Positions 19,972 through 30,682 of a stretch of 64,000 nt of DNA are shown here, piece after piece (position 1 is the first letter of the stretch; the number at the start of each line of letters is the position of its first letter). The notes beneath the pieces are model-generated. The model was given only the letters and a program-made list of their open reading frames with translations, made no database searches and had not been told where the DNA came from. This DNA is from Didymella arachidicola. Taxonomy: Eukaryota; Ascomycota; Dothideomycetes; Pleosporales; Didymellaceae. The stretch lies in contig CM049988.1 in assembly GCA_016630955.3 (NCBI GenBank), positions 1,302,001 through 1,366,000 on the forward strand, written 5' to 3'. The translations under genes were made by a program, and so were the position numbers.

Positions 19972-22900
19972 ATGACGGCACAAAGGCCATTGCGGATCTT
20001 ATCCCTCGATGGCGGTGGTGTGCGCGGTATTGCCACCCTAATCCTCCTGCGCGAGATCATGGCGCAAATACCGCGCGAACTCGAACAACCATCCAAGAAA
20101 GGGGAGCTACTTCGCCCCTGTGAGTATTTTGACCTCATCTGTGGTACAAGCACTGGTGGTCTGATTGCAGTCATGCTTGGACGACTGCGTTATGTGAGTA
20201 GGACTGTTTGAGTCTGCAGAGATCTGACTGACGTGTTCTAGAGTGTACAAGAAGCTATTGACCTCTACTTGTCCTTATCAGAGACACTTTTCACTTCAAC
20301 TTCGAAGGATATCGACGCAGCTTTTGACCACAACGTGCTTGAAGCGGAGATGAAGAACGTGATAGCCCAGGCACCGGCCAACCTTGACCGCGACGCCGCA
20401 TACGCCGACCCTGACTTGGTCGATTGGAAGAAATCTATGTCACCTAACGGATGCCGAACATTCGTTGTGGCGATGCAAACCCGTGGTACCGGCGATAACG
20501 CCACCCTCCTTCGGACGTATGGTACACGGCTCGACAGCGCATCTCCCGGTCGCATCTGGGAGGTATGTCGTGCTACTTCGGCAGCCCCAACATTCTTCAG
20601 GCCCATTGAGATTGATCACATCAAATATGGAGACGGGGGGCTCATAGCCAACAACCCGACGCGATTGGCGATCAGGGAGGTTCGCGAAATGTGGCCCCAC
20701 CGTACGATTGGCTGTCTTTTGAGTCTTGGAACTGGAGAAGTCGCAGCGAATCAATTGGTTGAGAGTAACAACATTGCTACAAGCTGGTCTGGGCGTATCT
20801 TCGCCTCACTGGCTCCGAAGCCCAAGTTTCAGTTAGAAGTCGCGAAGTGGTGTGTCAAAAACACCACAAGATGCGCAAAAGTCCACCATGAGGTAATGGA
20901 AAACCTTGACCAAGGCGGACTACGCAATAGTTACTTCCGCCTGAACACTCCGGACATCGGCAATATTGGATTGGAAGAGTGGAAACAGATGAAGGATATG
21001 ATCGCTCTAACCAAAGATTACATGACACCTCATACTATGCGCGAGCTGAAAAGCACGATCGCGAGAGCCATTCTGGGCTTGCCGTCTTCCTCGTCTAATT
21101 CAAAATCACTAGATGCACGAAAGGACTCAACTATTGCTGGTGGGACGAACACATTGGCTCAGATCGAGGAAGGATCCGCTAGGGCACCGTCAGCAGGTAC
21201 AATCCTTCATAGCACCCATCCCACCATTCAGTAAACTGAGGAATGCAGTACAGCAAGAAAATCCAACTTCATGGAATGTGCCGGTCTCGTCTTTATTACG
21301 TCTTAGTAGGAATCTCACCATTGTGATGAACCTATTTCAGACACAACGGACGTCGTCGGCTTGTCTGTATCGTCTCTGGCCGAAGGTTTTGGTCCTCAGA
21401 ACCAAATATCGACAGACCATCTGGGAGATTGTCCGCATTTTCGTAAGTCCTAGCCATGTAGGCCAGTTTCATGATCTTTGCAGTCTGGAGGGGTACGAAG
21501 AGCTGAGCGGCAACATCCTAGTCACAGGCGCCAAGAAACCCGCTCAAATGCGAGAACTCCATAACATACTTTTCCGAGGTGAGGCAGACCTCAGAGAGCT
21601 CGAGGGTCTCTGCTACCTAATGACCTCGTCCCAAACATTCACGAATCTCGACAACAAGACACACATGTCTTTGCTTGAACGCTCGTTGGACAATCTGCAA
21701 ACGACTCATCAGAACATGAAAGCATTGAAGGAGAAGATAAAAAATATCGAGGAATCGTCACCCACTTCCACCACGAGGCGTATTAAAGGTCCTGCTCGAT
21801 CGTCAGGCGGCACTGACCAGAGACTTAAGCTCATAGAAGCTACCTCTACAAGTTTGTTCCAAGCACTTCAGTCATCATGTGCGCAACACAAAGAGCACAT
21901 AGTTCATTTGCGACTACAGCCACACCATGCCTACCGACTTGGCGACAAAATGTACATTGAGTACAAGCTGCGGTATGGCCACAAGCAAGGCGTCTCGGCA
22001 GAACCATCAGATGAGCCTAGTGAAGTCTTCTGGCTGGCTATACGCTCTGCGGCGCCAGGTCAACATAGAGGAGAAAGGGGTGTCAAACGTTCGATTGGAG
22101 ATGAATCAGAAATACAGCAACGACGCGTTCGAGGTGGACCCCATGCTAGCGGCATCCCTAGCTTCAGAGCCGAATCACTCACATCTGCACCTAGATGCCA
22201 AGATGCGCAAGAGCAAAGACCAATTGACAGAAGCTTTTGCGCACGGGGAGACTTTTGCATGCGGATACGCCGATACGACCAAGCCACGGTGGAAGACACT
22301 GGGATGGTGCTGGGCTTTTTAGTCAGTATCCCTGCCGACGATCACCAGGTGTCCTTCAGCGATGCTTATCTTTCGCATGGTTCTCTTGAACCCGTTTCTC
22401 TTACCGCAACTCTGCGCGCCTACTTCACGGGTTTCAACTCAGGATCTATGCCTCACTGCCGTATCGGACTAGCTAAGCAAATCGCCTCTGCCATGCTGCA
22501 ATTTCAGAAAACGCCTTTTTTGCGTCCGACCTGGAGCAGCGACGATGTCGCATTCTTTGGCAAGCCACGCGACCGTTTTGCAGCAGAGGCTAGCTTTCGG
22601 TGGCCACATTTAACCGTTTTGATTCCTGAAAATGACGCAGAAGAATATTGCTCCGTCGAGGAGCGAGAGCAACAGCGGTATGGATATCAAGACATTACAC
22701 TACGTCAAGCTCTCATCGGACTTGCTACTATACTTGTGGAGATCGCACTGCAACGACCACTGATTGACATTTTGAGCTCTTGGCATCAATACCGCACAGG
22801 AGATCTTCCAGAAGACGAAGTGGCTTTTCAGAGAAATACAGATGATCAGGCTCGTTGGGAGGCAGTTAACTTGCTGTGCGATGGCGCGGCAGCACACCTG

Positions 22901-23059
22901 GGGCTACAATATCGGGACGTGATTCGAAGATGCTTGGACGTAAGTCGAGATTTGGAAGGAGGCCATTCAAAAGCACAGAGCTACGACCAATCCATATATA
23001 CTGACGTAGTAATTGCATTAGAAAGCATACAGAAAAGCATGATCGAGTCGGGAGAATAA
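19972..23059 (+). CDS. patatin-like phospholipase fused to a DUF7580-like C-terminal domain
   Basis: Exon 1 is 19972-20193, then a 48-bp intron, exon 2 is 20242-21139 and exon 3 is 21183-23059. The last intron would be only 43 bp and its exact sites are uncertain, but it keeps frame; about 998 residues. Residues 1-370 form a patatin lipase: oxyanion loop SLDGGGVRGI, nucleophile elbow GTSTGG, catalytic Asp in YGDGGLIANNP. All catalytic elements are present, so acyl-hydrolase activity on lipids is expected. A long helical region follows (LFQTQR...IKNIEE). The C-terminus (CRIGLAKQIASAMLQFQKTPF, WSSDDVAFF, LIGLATILVEIALQRPL) resembles the fungal DUF7580 domain, with a pattern like a degenerate kinase C-lobe. 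No signal peptide. If the short intron is wrong, the alternative is two adjacent genes of 321 and about 600 residues. Confidence 0.75.
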
Positions 23060-24526
23060 TCATCTGTAGGCAATATCACTCCGCTCTGAGCCTTGTCGAA
23101 GAGCCGTTTGCTGCACCTATGTGTGAATGTGTGTTTGGGTCTGACACCAAATCACGCAGGTTCAGCTTTGAACCGAAAAACATGAGCCAACCGCAATGAC
23201 GAAAGTAGATATCAACAATACGATACACATGCGTGTACGTTCAACTACTCCGTGACCTTCCAGTCTGGGGACAGACGTACAACCAGTCTCGAAGTTGATA
23301 GAACCTAACCAGTGAATTTATCAAAGATACTACTTGAAAAATGAGATTCTGTCGTGTGTTCAGTGTGAAGCAGCATAAGTATACGAGTCAGCGTCTGGCG
23401 ATTACGCGGAAAGCCGGCTGATGTGGCGCACCACGCAACTTCTAAGCCGAGGAATTCAATATTGTGTCTACGATGGTCTCTGCGTAAGTATTAAGGTTCT
23501 TGTATTATCATGGCGAAGCTGATAGAGAAGCAGGAAAGATGTCACTTGCAATTCATTAAGCGCGTGCAAACTCTATCAGTTCACGCACGACGACGAAGGT
23601 TCTTGACTAATGAGCCGAGATCGGCTAACAGAGTCACACCTGAGCGAACTCGAAATGACAATACATACCCTGTATTGCTTTAAGAGATTCTTGACAGATG
23701 TCTCATCCCTTGACTTCCACGCTGCAATTCCGGTCACCGATTCTCAATTGTGCCATTCCGAAAACCATACTCCACCACGAGGCTATCTGGGAGTCTAACT
23801 GCCTATGCTTTGAAGCATTGCCAAGGATAGCTTCGTAAGTTTTCCTTGACCCACATATTTCAATAGTACTGATGGGGCGATTGGCGTAAGCAAGCGGCAA
23901 AGTCTTGTATGTCAACTAAGTACTATTCGAGCCGAAGAATTCACTGGGGGGATACTGCGATCAGCCGCAAGCAATTCGCACTTTGTTTCCTCCATCTATC
24001 CCCCGATATGCGTAATATAACGCAAGATTTCGCCCTCAAAGAAACTTGTCTCATTTGGGTCGTGATAATTGGAGAACATATCGCCTTTGTCACTCCACAA
24101 CACGACATAGCGGCACCTCCCTGCTACCTACGTGTCGACATGCCCACCTCGAGGCCGCTCCCTAATGTATGGTGAAATTCGTTCAAGCCGCTGAGTCACT
24201 GCTATAGCCATCCACATCAGATAAACCCAAAGGTTATGCTTCACATCTTGCAGTGTTGTGGAGTACGGTAATGGTAAGGTACCGTACTACTGAGCTATTT
24301 TCAGTGGGAAAATGCCCGCAAGGATGTGCGGAAACGATCAGAGATCTGGATCTTTGATTTGAAGTATTGATCTTGTGTAGCACCTGCTACAACCCTTGAA
24401 AGGCGAACAGGAAGACGTGCCTGGACTCGTGTCTTGTCACGAATATACAACAACCTCAATTCGACCATACGGAGTGCCTCCCAGATCCTTGAGACTGTTT
24501 GTGCATGGATTGAAGCTTCAGAAATG
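23060..24526. other. 1.5-kb intergenic region
   Basis: No gene seen. A perfect 9-bp stem with 9-nt loop lies at 24262-24288 (AGTACGGTA / TACCGTACT), close to the 3' end of the ITPase-like gene; it might act in 3' end formation, but that is a guess. ORFs at 23610-23798 and 23909-24175 lack coding features. Confidence 0.45.
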
Positions 24527-25285
24527 CTACAGCGACTGGTCCCGAATCCATGCACGCAATTGATCGAACACTTTTACCCTAGGTCCAATGAGACGAGGGT
24601 CATCTTCAGACATTTCGCCATAGGTGGTTCCGTCAACTTCAAAACTTGGGTTCCAACCTGACTGGAATAAGTTTGTCGAAGATGCAGCATGACTGTGAAC
24701 TCACTGAGAACGCCAAAATCAGGACCTCTCCCTGGCACAATCTTGCCCTATATCATATCAGCAACTGCACATTTCGCCAACAAGCTGCACCTACTGTCAT
24801 ACGCTCCTGAAAAACGACGACTTCCTGACCTTCTCCTGTGGTGCACGTAGCAGTGCAAACAAAGTCGGCTGATTTGTCGTCAAACCCGTCGAGCATCTTG
24901 TAAAGATTCTTGTTACCCAGCGCTTCGAGGAAGGATTTGCTTGCGAACTGTCAGCAAAATAAGCTTAGTGCATCATGGTCGGGACTGACATATAAGGGCC
25001 TGGAAGACCATCCATCGCATGAAAGCATAAGGACGTATCGTCAATGAGCACTGGCCGTTTAAGCTGACGACAGTCGTCAGTTTCGATTTAGTAGAGGTTG
25101 GCTATGCATACAATCTCTGCAGCTCGCCGACACTTATCGATCGCTATCTCCTCTGCCGTACCTTGGATTTCTGGGATGTCCAGAGCGACAGACTCCAGTT
25201 CAGCACCTGGTCCGAGGATGATGCGCGCTTCACTCAGTTTGTAAGCATTTCCAGTCACGAAGACGAGGTTGAAAGGCTCAAGCAT
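24527..25285 (-). CDS. Ham1/ITPase-family nucleotide pyrophosphatase, divergent
   Basis: Five exons: 25285-25112, 25063-24990, 24939-24795, 24747-24705 and 24657-24527, with introns of 47-50 bp and all phases consistent; 188 residues, the usual length for ITPases. Family members hydrolyse ITP, dITP and XTP to monophosphates to clean the nucleotide pool. Conserved: LVFVTGNAYKLSEARIILG at the N-terminus, LDIPEIQGTAEEIAIDKCRRAAE, then LIDDTSLCFHAMDGLPGPYI and GKIVPGRGPDFG. Unusual: the typical FGWDP is changed to FGVLSWNPSFE, and the SHR motif near the C-terminus is replaced by LIGPR. It may be a paralogue with altered specificity, or be relaxing. Its exons are too short to stand out as ORFs. 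Confidence 0.85.
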
Positions 25286-25861
25286 GGTTCGATTGTGCGA
25301 TGTTCACGTCCTTTCATGTTCACGAGGATTATGTCCAAATCAGTCTGGTGGAATGACTAATTTGAGTCATTCGCGACATTCGCGGCTTCCCGGAGCTAGT
25401 CCGCGCCGCTCCACTTTTTCCCGAACAGCACATGACGTCACGCGACATGTTCACTTCACCTCAATTGAGCATTTCACCTTCATTATTGCTTATTGGTCGT
25501 CTGCACTCTCGATTTTGTAAGGCGATGTCTGGTAGCCTCTGCGACCTTCGCCTTGTTTGGGCTTGCATCCGCAATGCTCGCAAGATAAGAAGCTGCATAT
25601 AATCTCGCTGGTGAGGTTAGGAGCGCATGTGAAGTCGAGGTGAAGCTGACAGATTTGGCCGCAACCAACTGAACAAGTCCCGTAGGCGTCGGCCACTCCA
25701 GTCCCACGCTCCTCCTATAATCGGCAACCTCTCAAGCTACCAAATATGGACAGGCTTGTAAAGCCCGAGTACCGCTTCTATGCCTACGAGTACGATACAG
25801 TGTTAGCTAATCCCCCTAAATGACTGCATTGATGTGTCAGTGGCTCATCTAATGCGTGCAG
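25286..25861. other. intergenic, no clear gene
   Basis: A minus-strand open frame at 25696-25490 encodes a Cys-rich 68-residue stretch (C-X3-C-X3-C and CSFLSCEHCGC) but lacks an ATG. It could be an exon fragment. Confidence 0.35.
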
Positions 25862-26417
25862 CACTCAAAACAATGCCAAAGTTTCTTCGCTTCTTCAACT
25901 ACAAGCAGAGATCCGCGACACGATCTATGGCTACTGTTTCGATGCTGCCACACTAGAGCCTGACTTGGGTCCCACATCAGCTGGGCGCTACCGCGTTGTT
26001 CTCAATAGCTCGCGCTTGCTTCGCGTATGCCGCCAGACACGCTTCGAGGTGCGCCCTTTCCAGACAGGCACTACCTACAGCCGTCTCGACATCAGGATGC
26101 AGAGCAAGCACATCCCTGACCTCGTGGAGTGGGTTGGACCTCCCCAATGTGCCCAGATTGTCGATATTGGCATGTTTCAGTCACTCGCCGGCGCCATATT
26201 TCGTCAAGTTCGCACCACCACAGAGCAAGGTCAAGGGCAGTACACTGGACTTTGGTCTGCAAGCGGAGATCACATCTTTCCGGCTCTCAAGCATGTTGTG
26301 GTGACAAACGCGACCTACCTCAACGAAGATGCAGACGATGTTGAGACATCCCTGCGTGTGCTGTTTGGCAACATGGATCTCGAGGTGGAATTTCGGGCAG
26401 CAGTATACTGGGGTTGA
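25862..26417 (+). CDS. F-box/2EXR-like fungal protein, 5' end unresolved
   Basis: The frame from 25866 reads KVSSLLQLQAEIRDTIYGYC and then LLRVCRQTRFEVRPF. This is the pattern seen at the N-terminus of many fungal F-box-like or 2EXR proteins (hydrophobic-PAEIRxxIYxY ... LLxVCRQIRxE). It ends in a stop at 26415-26417 after about 184 codons. Upstream, an ATG at 25746 followed by about 18 codons is suggestive, but no splice I can find joins it in phase to the acceptor at 25861. So the gene is either truncated or has a start I cannot see. Role, if functional, would be protein-protein interaction; family members are expanded and poorly known. Confidence 0.5.
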
Positions 26418-26717
26418 GTGAAAGGGTCTCCGAGGAGTTGAGACATCAGCGTTTGTCTGACCAGCAATGTTCACTTTTATCGTCCAGCACACTAATGGAA
26501 AGTCTAATAGACCAACTAGATGCGCAGCGTGATCGATCAATCATTGGCATCAGTTTAGGTGGAGTCGGCGATGCAAGCTTGCTGGTACACGACCAAAACA
26601 AGCTCATTTATCATATTAGCAAAAATTGTTTCTTCGATCAGTAACTGCAGTGGAATGTCACAGCTCACATGATCTGGCCTCTCCCCAACATGCGCCTCCA
26701 AGGCATTACCGAGCAAT

Positions 26718-27228
26718 GTGGATGATGTTATTGATGTCTATGCCGAACTACTGGCCAACGACAAGGCACAGGAAGTCTACGAATCATATATTAAATGTAA
26801 ATCGGTGCGACTACCACCGCTGTACCTTTCTCGCCAGATCAAAATGTCCAAGTATAAAAGAGCGTTTGTTCACATATATTGTCTCTCCGGCGCAAAGTTC
26901 AAAAAACCCGCTGGCTCCTTAGGATCGAATTCCCTATAGCTAATTTGAGGTGTACCAAGGACCTATGGTCGTCATATATGAGTCCCAGAAGACAGAAATC
27001 ACCGAAAGCATCCTGTCATTACGATCTCTATACCCATTCCTGGCTTCACAGAGTGTCTTTGCTTACGCAATGGATGATGGACACCGGGAACCTCAAGCAA
27101 ATCTAAAGGCAATGTTCGAAACTGTCACGTTAAACGGCAGCGAGAAGCTGGATCTCATTGCGTCAGTCACCGGAGATCATTACTCGATACTCAGACTTTC
27201 CAACGTGACCTTGGGCGAAGCCATTTAG
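26718..27228 (+). CDS. hypothetical protein or gene fragment
   Basis: Two adjacent open frames (26718-26939 and 26950-27228) have coding-like composition (DDVIDVYAELLANDKAQEVY; MVVIYESQKTEITESI, then FETVTLNGSEKLDLIAS) but lie in different frames. A short intron near 26880-26945 might join them, or they may be parts of a frameshifted gene. No family recognised. It could belong with the 25862-26417 gene. Confidence 0.3.
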
Positions 27229-28043
27229 GGGTTCAAGCATCGACTCATTGCGTCCTTTTGTATCTCCTAGGCTCATCAGTGCAAGTACTTACATGTGTTC
27301 CTCTTTAGACTCAACTTGCAACCTGACGGGAGGAGTCGGTACAACGAAGCCTCCGCCAGGTTTGGTCCGCATCCACAAAAGGATACTCGTGAGGAATTTC
27401 AGTCTACCCTGTATCACTTCGTCCGAGTATAGTCAAGCCAAGTGCCATCGAAACGGGGATGTTGCAAGGTTGCTGACAGCGCTGCCGGCGCAAGCGAAGG
27501 AACGTACTAAGACGTAGCTGAACCCACTGGGCACTTTCAGCCAGCCGGGGATATTGCAGAGTCGTACGGTTGAATAATAAAGGATCGTGTCGTGATTGAT
27601 ACGGAGATAACTGTGGATGGTAGACAGATGTCCTCAAGCAAGTGGTCGTGGCGTGGGACTCTGTGTGTTGTTAGCGGGAGGGATGTATTTCAACTTTACT
27701 GAAACCGCACTTGCATAGCGTGGGATATGCGTGGAATGTGGCATGAGTCGAAGTGAAGGACGACATGCTCTTGCTTTGAGATGAGATTTCGAGGTGATGA
27801 CAATGGTTGGGATCAGAAGAATATTGTCCATTTTATCTTCCCCTCTCTTCAGCGCATCGCTGCTTCAGGTGTACAATCCGGCTACTCAGTGCTTGAAGTC
27901 AGTTGTCTCTGGCAGCTCAGGTACAGGCTCAGACACCCAGATCTGCAAGTGACACTGGAGTGAATAGAGGGTTTAGATGCAGCCAGAGAGTTGGCACTGC
28001 CAGAAAGATGACGGCTGCGCATTGTTTGGGGCTTCGCGCACGT
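27229..28043. other. intergenic, no gene seen
   Basis: No supportable gene. This is the left flank and pre-insertion site of the truncated LINE. Confidence 0.45.
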
Positions 28044-28058
28044 CAACAGAAGCGGGAG
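28044..28058. repeat. target-site duplication, left copy (15 bp)
   Basis: CAACAGAAGCGGGAG is repeated exactly at 29343-29357, bracketing the truncated LINE. Confidence 0.85.
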
Positions 28059-29005
28059 ATTTCCTTCTTTTGGACCATCTACCAAGAAGCGACTTTTTTT
28101 CCTCAGACGTGACTATCTTCTCAGATGGCTCTGAGCAGTACACAAAAGAAGGAGAGAAGCGGGTCACCTACGGCTTTGCCGTGTACCAGGACGGAAAACA
28201 ACTTCATACTGGACGCGGGTCGCTTCACCCTACCTCACACGTCTTTGACGCAGAAGCAGTAGGCGCATGGAGGGGCCTCCAGCACACCATAAGACAACCA
28301 CCGCTCCGCACTCGCCGAATCTGGCTGTGCATAGACAGCACCTCCGTCATATGGTGCCTGAAGGGCAGCGCATCCCCTACCTCTCAATGGGCCTTCCTGG
28401 GGTGTCACGGCGCTATGGAGACCCACGACGTCTCCATCAAATGGGCCCCTGGGCACCTGGGCATTGAAGGAAACGAAGCGGCAGATAGGCTGGCAGACCT
28501 AGAAGCCCATTACCCGCCACTCCCTACTGGAAAGGCTGCTATGCCTACACTCTCAGGCATTAAGTCAGTAGCCCGCAAGACACTACAACACACACAACAG
28601 ACCTGGTGGTCTGAAAAGAGGGCTAAGCTCTCAAAATGGTACAAAAGATGGGACTTAGGCTACTCACTAAACAGCAGACTACCTGAGTTAGACCTACCAA
28701 GAGCCACCCTGGCTAAACTGCTCTCCATCCGATCTATGCACGGCGACTTCGCTTGGTACCACCGAAAGTTCAGTCACAACGACGCAACACTCACCTGCTC
28801 ATGCAGACGCGACAAGACGCCAGAACACCTTGCGCTCTGCCGCAAGACCATAGGAGCTTTTGGCCGATGGCCACTTCGACCAGCTATACCACCGTCCAGC
28901 CGGAACGATGGCCTAGCGTATACTGCTGCGCTGATTGGGGATCCAGAGGCTTTCGAAGCCTTTCTCCAACTCACACAGTACTACACCAAGGTGTGCCCCC
29001 GGTAG
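28059..29005 (+). pseudogene. LINE ORF2 3' fragment: RNase H + zinc-knuckle-like tail
   Basis: The open frame extends upstream to an ATG at 27977, but that part is host DNA; LINE sequence starts at 28059. About 315 residues remain. The RNase H fold is intact, with TIFSDGSE (first Asp), the Glu in FDAEAVGAW, Asp in LCIDST, and the last acidic site in GNEAADRLAD. It ends with a C-terminal CSC...HLALC motif. The endonuclease and reverse transcriptase are missing, so it cannot retrotranspose alone. No internal stops, so insertion is fairly young. Confidence 0.85.
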
Positions 29006-29342
29006 CTTAGCCTGTGCTGCAACAGCAGCAAACAGCCGTACTATTTCCTTACTCTCCTTCTTACTCTCCCTCTCCCTCTCTCCTAATTCTCTGGCATTTA
29101 CCTGCCTCTGAACACACACGAGGGATCCACCCTAATGTACACAAATTGCTCAGTCTCCACAGCTGGAAGGGGAGCTGTAGCTTGATATGGTAGCAATACC
29201 CGCGCAGGCAAGAAATGCTTTCTAAGGTAGTGTGTTAGCACTGTAATTCCATAGCTTAGCACGTCGTATATGCCCTTCGGGAGGCGAGATGATGGACTTA
29301 ATCCTCATCAACTAGACGTAAAATGAATACCAACCAACCAAC
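28059..29342 (+). mobile_element. 5'-truncated non-LTR retrotransposon (LINE)
   Basis: The element consists of the 3' end of a LINE ORF2 (RNase H and C-terminal Cys motif), about 330 bp of 3' UTR, and a 3' tail of tandem CCAA units ending at 29342. An exact 15-bp direct repeat flanks it. 5' truncation, microsatellite-like tail and target duplication are the signature of target-primed reverse transcription. It comes from a different family than the full-length LINE at 39231-45239, judging by tail and RNase H sequence. Confidence 0.85.
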
Positions 29343-29357
29343 CAACAGAAGCGGGAG
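29343..29357. repeat. target-site duplication, right copy (15 bp)
   Basis: CAACAGAAGCGGGAG, identical to 28044-28058. Confidence 0.85.
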
Positions 29358-30682
29358 GGACCGCGTCTCTACTCTTCTCGCTTGATGTTAGGATCGCGCC
29401 GATGCTCTACAATAGAGTGCTAGGAAAGGTTAGTTTCTCTTACTGCGCAGGTCCATTATTACGTCTACACATGATCGGACTGTCGTGATGAAGTTGCCGA
29501 AGCGATGAGAACAATCCGGCTAGATACTGGACACTAGCCCATCTGCATAGTTGCTAACCTATCTCCGTCAAACCTAAACATTGAGTGACCCCCCCCCCCC
29601 TCAGATAACGCGGTCTGAGGTGCTCTTCCACTCGGTTCGCCAAATTATCTTGGCCGTCCGTGAGCTATATATTAGACGACTACGCACTGAGTGCGGACAT
29701 CGAAACTCTCGTCAATTGTCTGGACGCATGCCTTGTTCTCAGCGATCGGGAGCTTGGCGATGCGGACAGAGGACCAAGTGCTGTCAAGCGCATCCATTGG
29801 GTCAAAAGGCGAAAGCGAAACCGAGATCTGAGTCAAGATTCCGATCCCTACTTTTCACATTGTCATCCTGGTCCATACTGAAAGGGATGCTCGCGATTCC
29901 AGTTCATCCTATCGCACAAGGCTACGCGGAGTGACATGGATGGTTCCTTAGGCCGGCCGTTGATACCGTGCGACTCGTCGCAAGAAGAATCCCAAGCATC
30001 ATGTCTCGACCTCGCAATTCATCGACAATCTTTCTGGATCGTCGTCGCCGGGGCCTGACCAGATCGATGCGAGGTCTGCTCCTTTAAGTCCTCTTCAATG
30101 CGCATTGTCCTCCTGCCGATATCCGGCCCCACGCCTCATCGTATTTGGATCCTGCATCGAGAAATTCACGGAGCGTATGATCTTCGAAGTTTACCGAGCC
30201 ACAAACCCACCCTGGCAGAATATACCTGTGTTCCTCTTGGCGTTTGGAACGAAATGGTTGGGAGCGTTTCGAATCTGTCAACCGCGGGAGCTAGTGTTTT
30301 GAGCCTCAACGGCAGCCAATCAGCGCGCTTGTCACCCTACAAAGCGGATCGTAGCGGCGGCTCACGTTCATGCCGCGTCTCCACCACGAAGGCATTCTCA
30401 GGCAAGATGTGGATGTCTCTTTGTATTGAGGTCAAGGCGACGCGAAGCAATGCGGCAACGCATGCTCGAACGAGTGATGTGCGAGCATCTTGAAACCAAC
30501 TTTCGAGGAATACACCAAAAGAGGAAGAGTATGTTTTGCACGGCGGCACAACCATAGGGCTTGCCTGAGGCATAAGTACTCTAGTGAGTGCACTTGATGG
30601 ACTCAGCAGTACTCTCACTCCATTCTTTCTCCCACATTCGCTCTTTGTTTCCCATCATCACATTCATTTCAACAGACACAGG
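29358..30682. other. 1.3-kb region without a supportable gene
   Basis: A plus frame at 29660-29881 (ALSADIETLVNCLDACLVLS) and opposing frames at 30084-30300 look weakly coding but have no clear start, splice sites or family. The last ~100 bp would be the promoter and 5' UTR of the DUF1996 gene. Confidence 0.4.
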
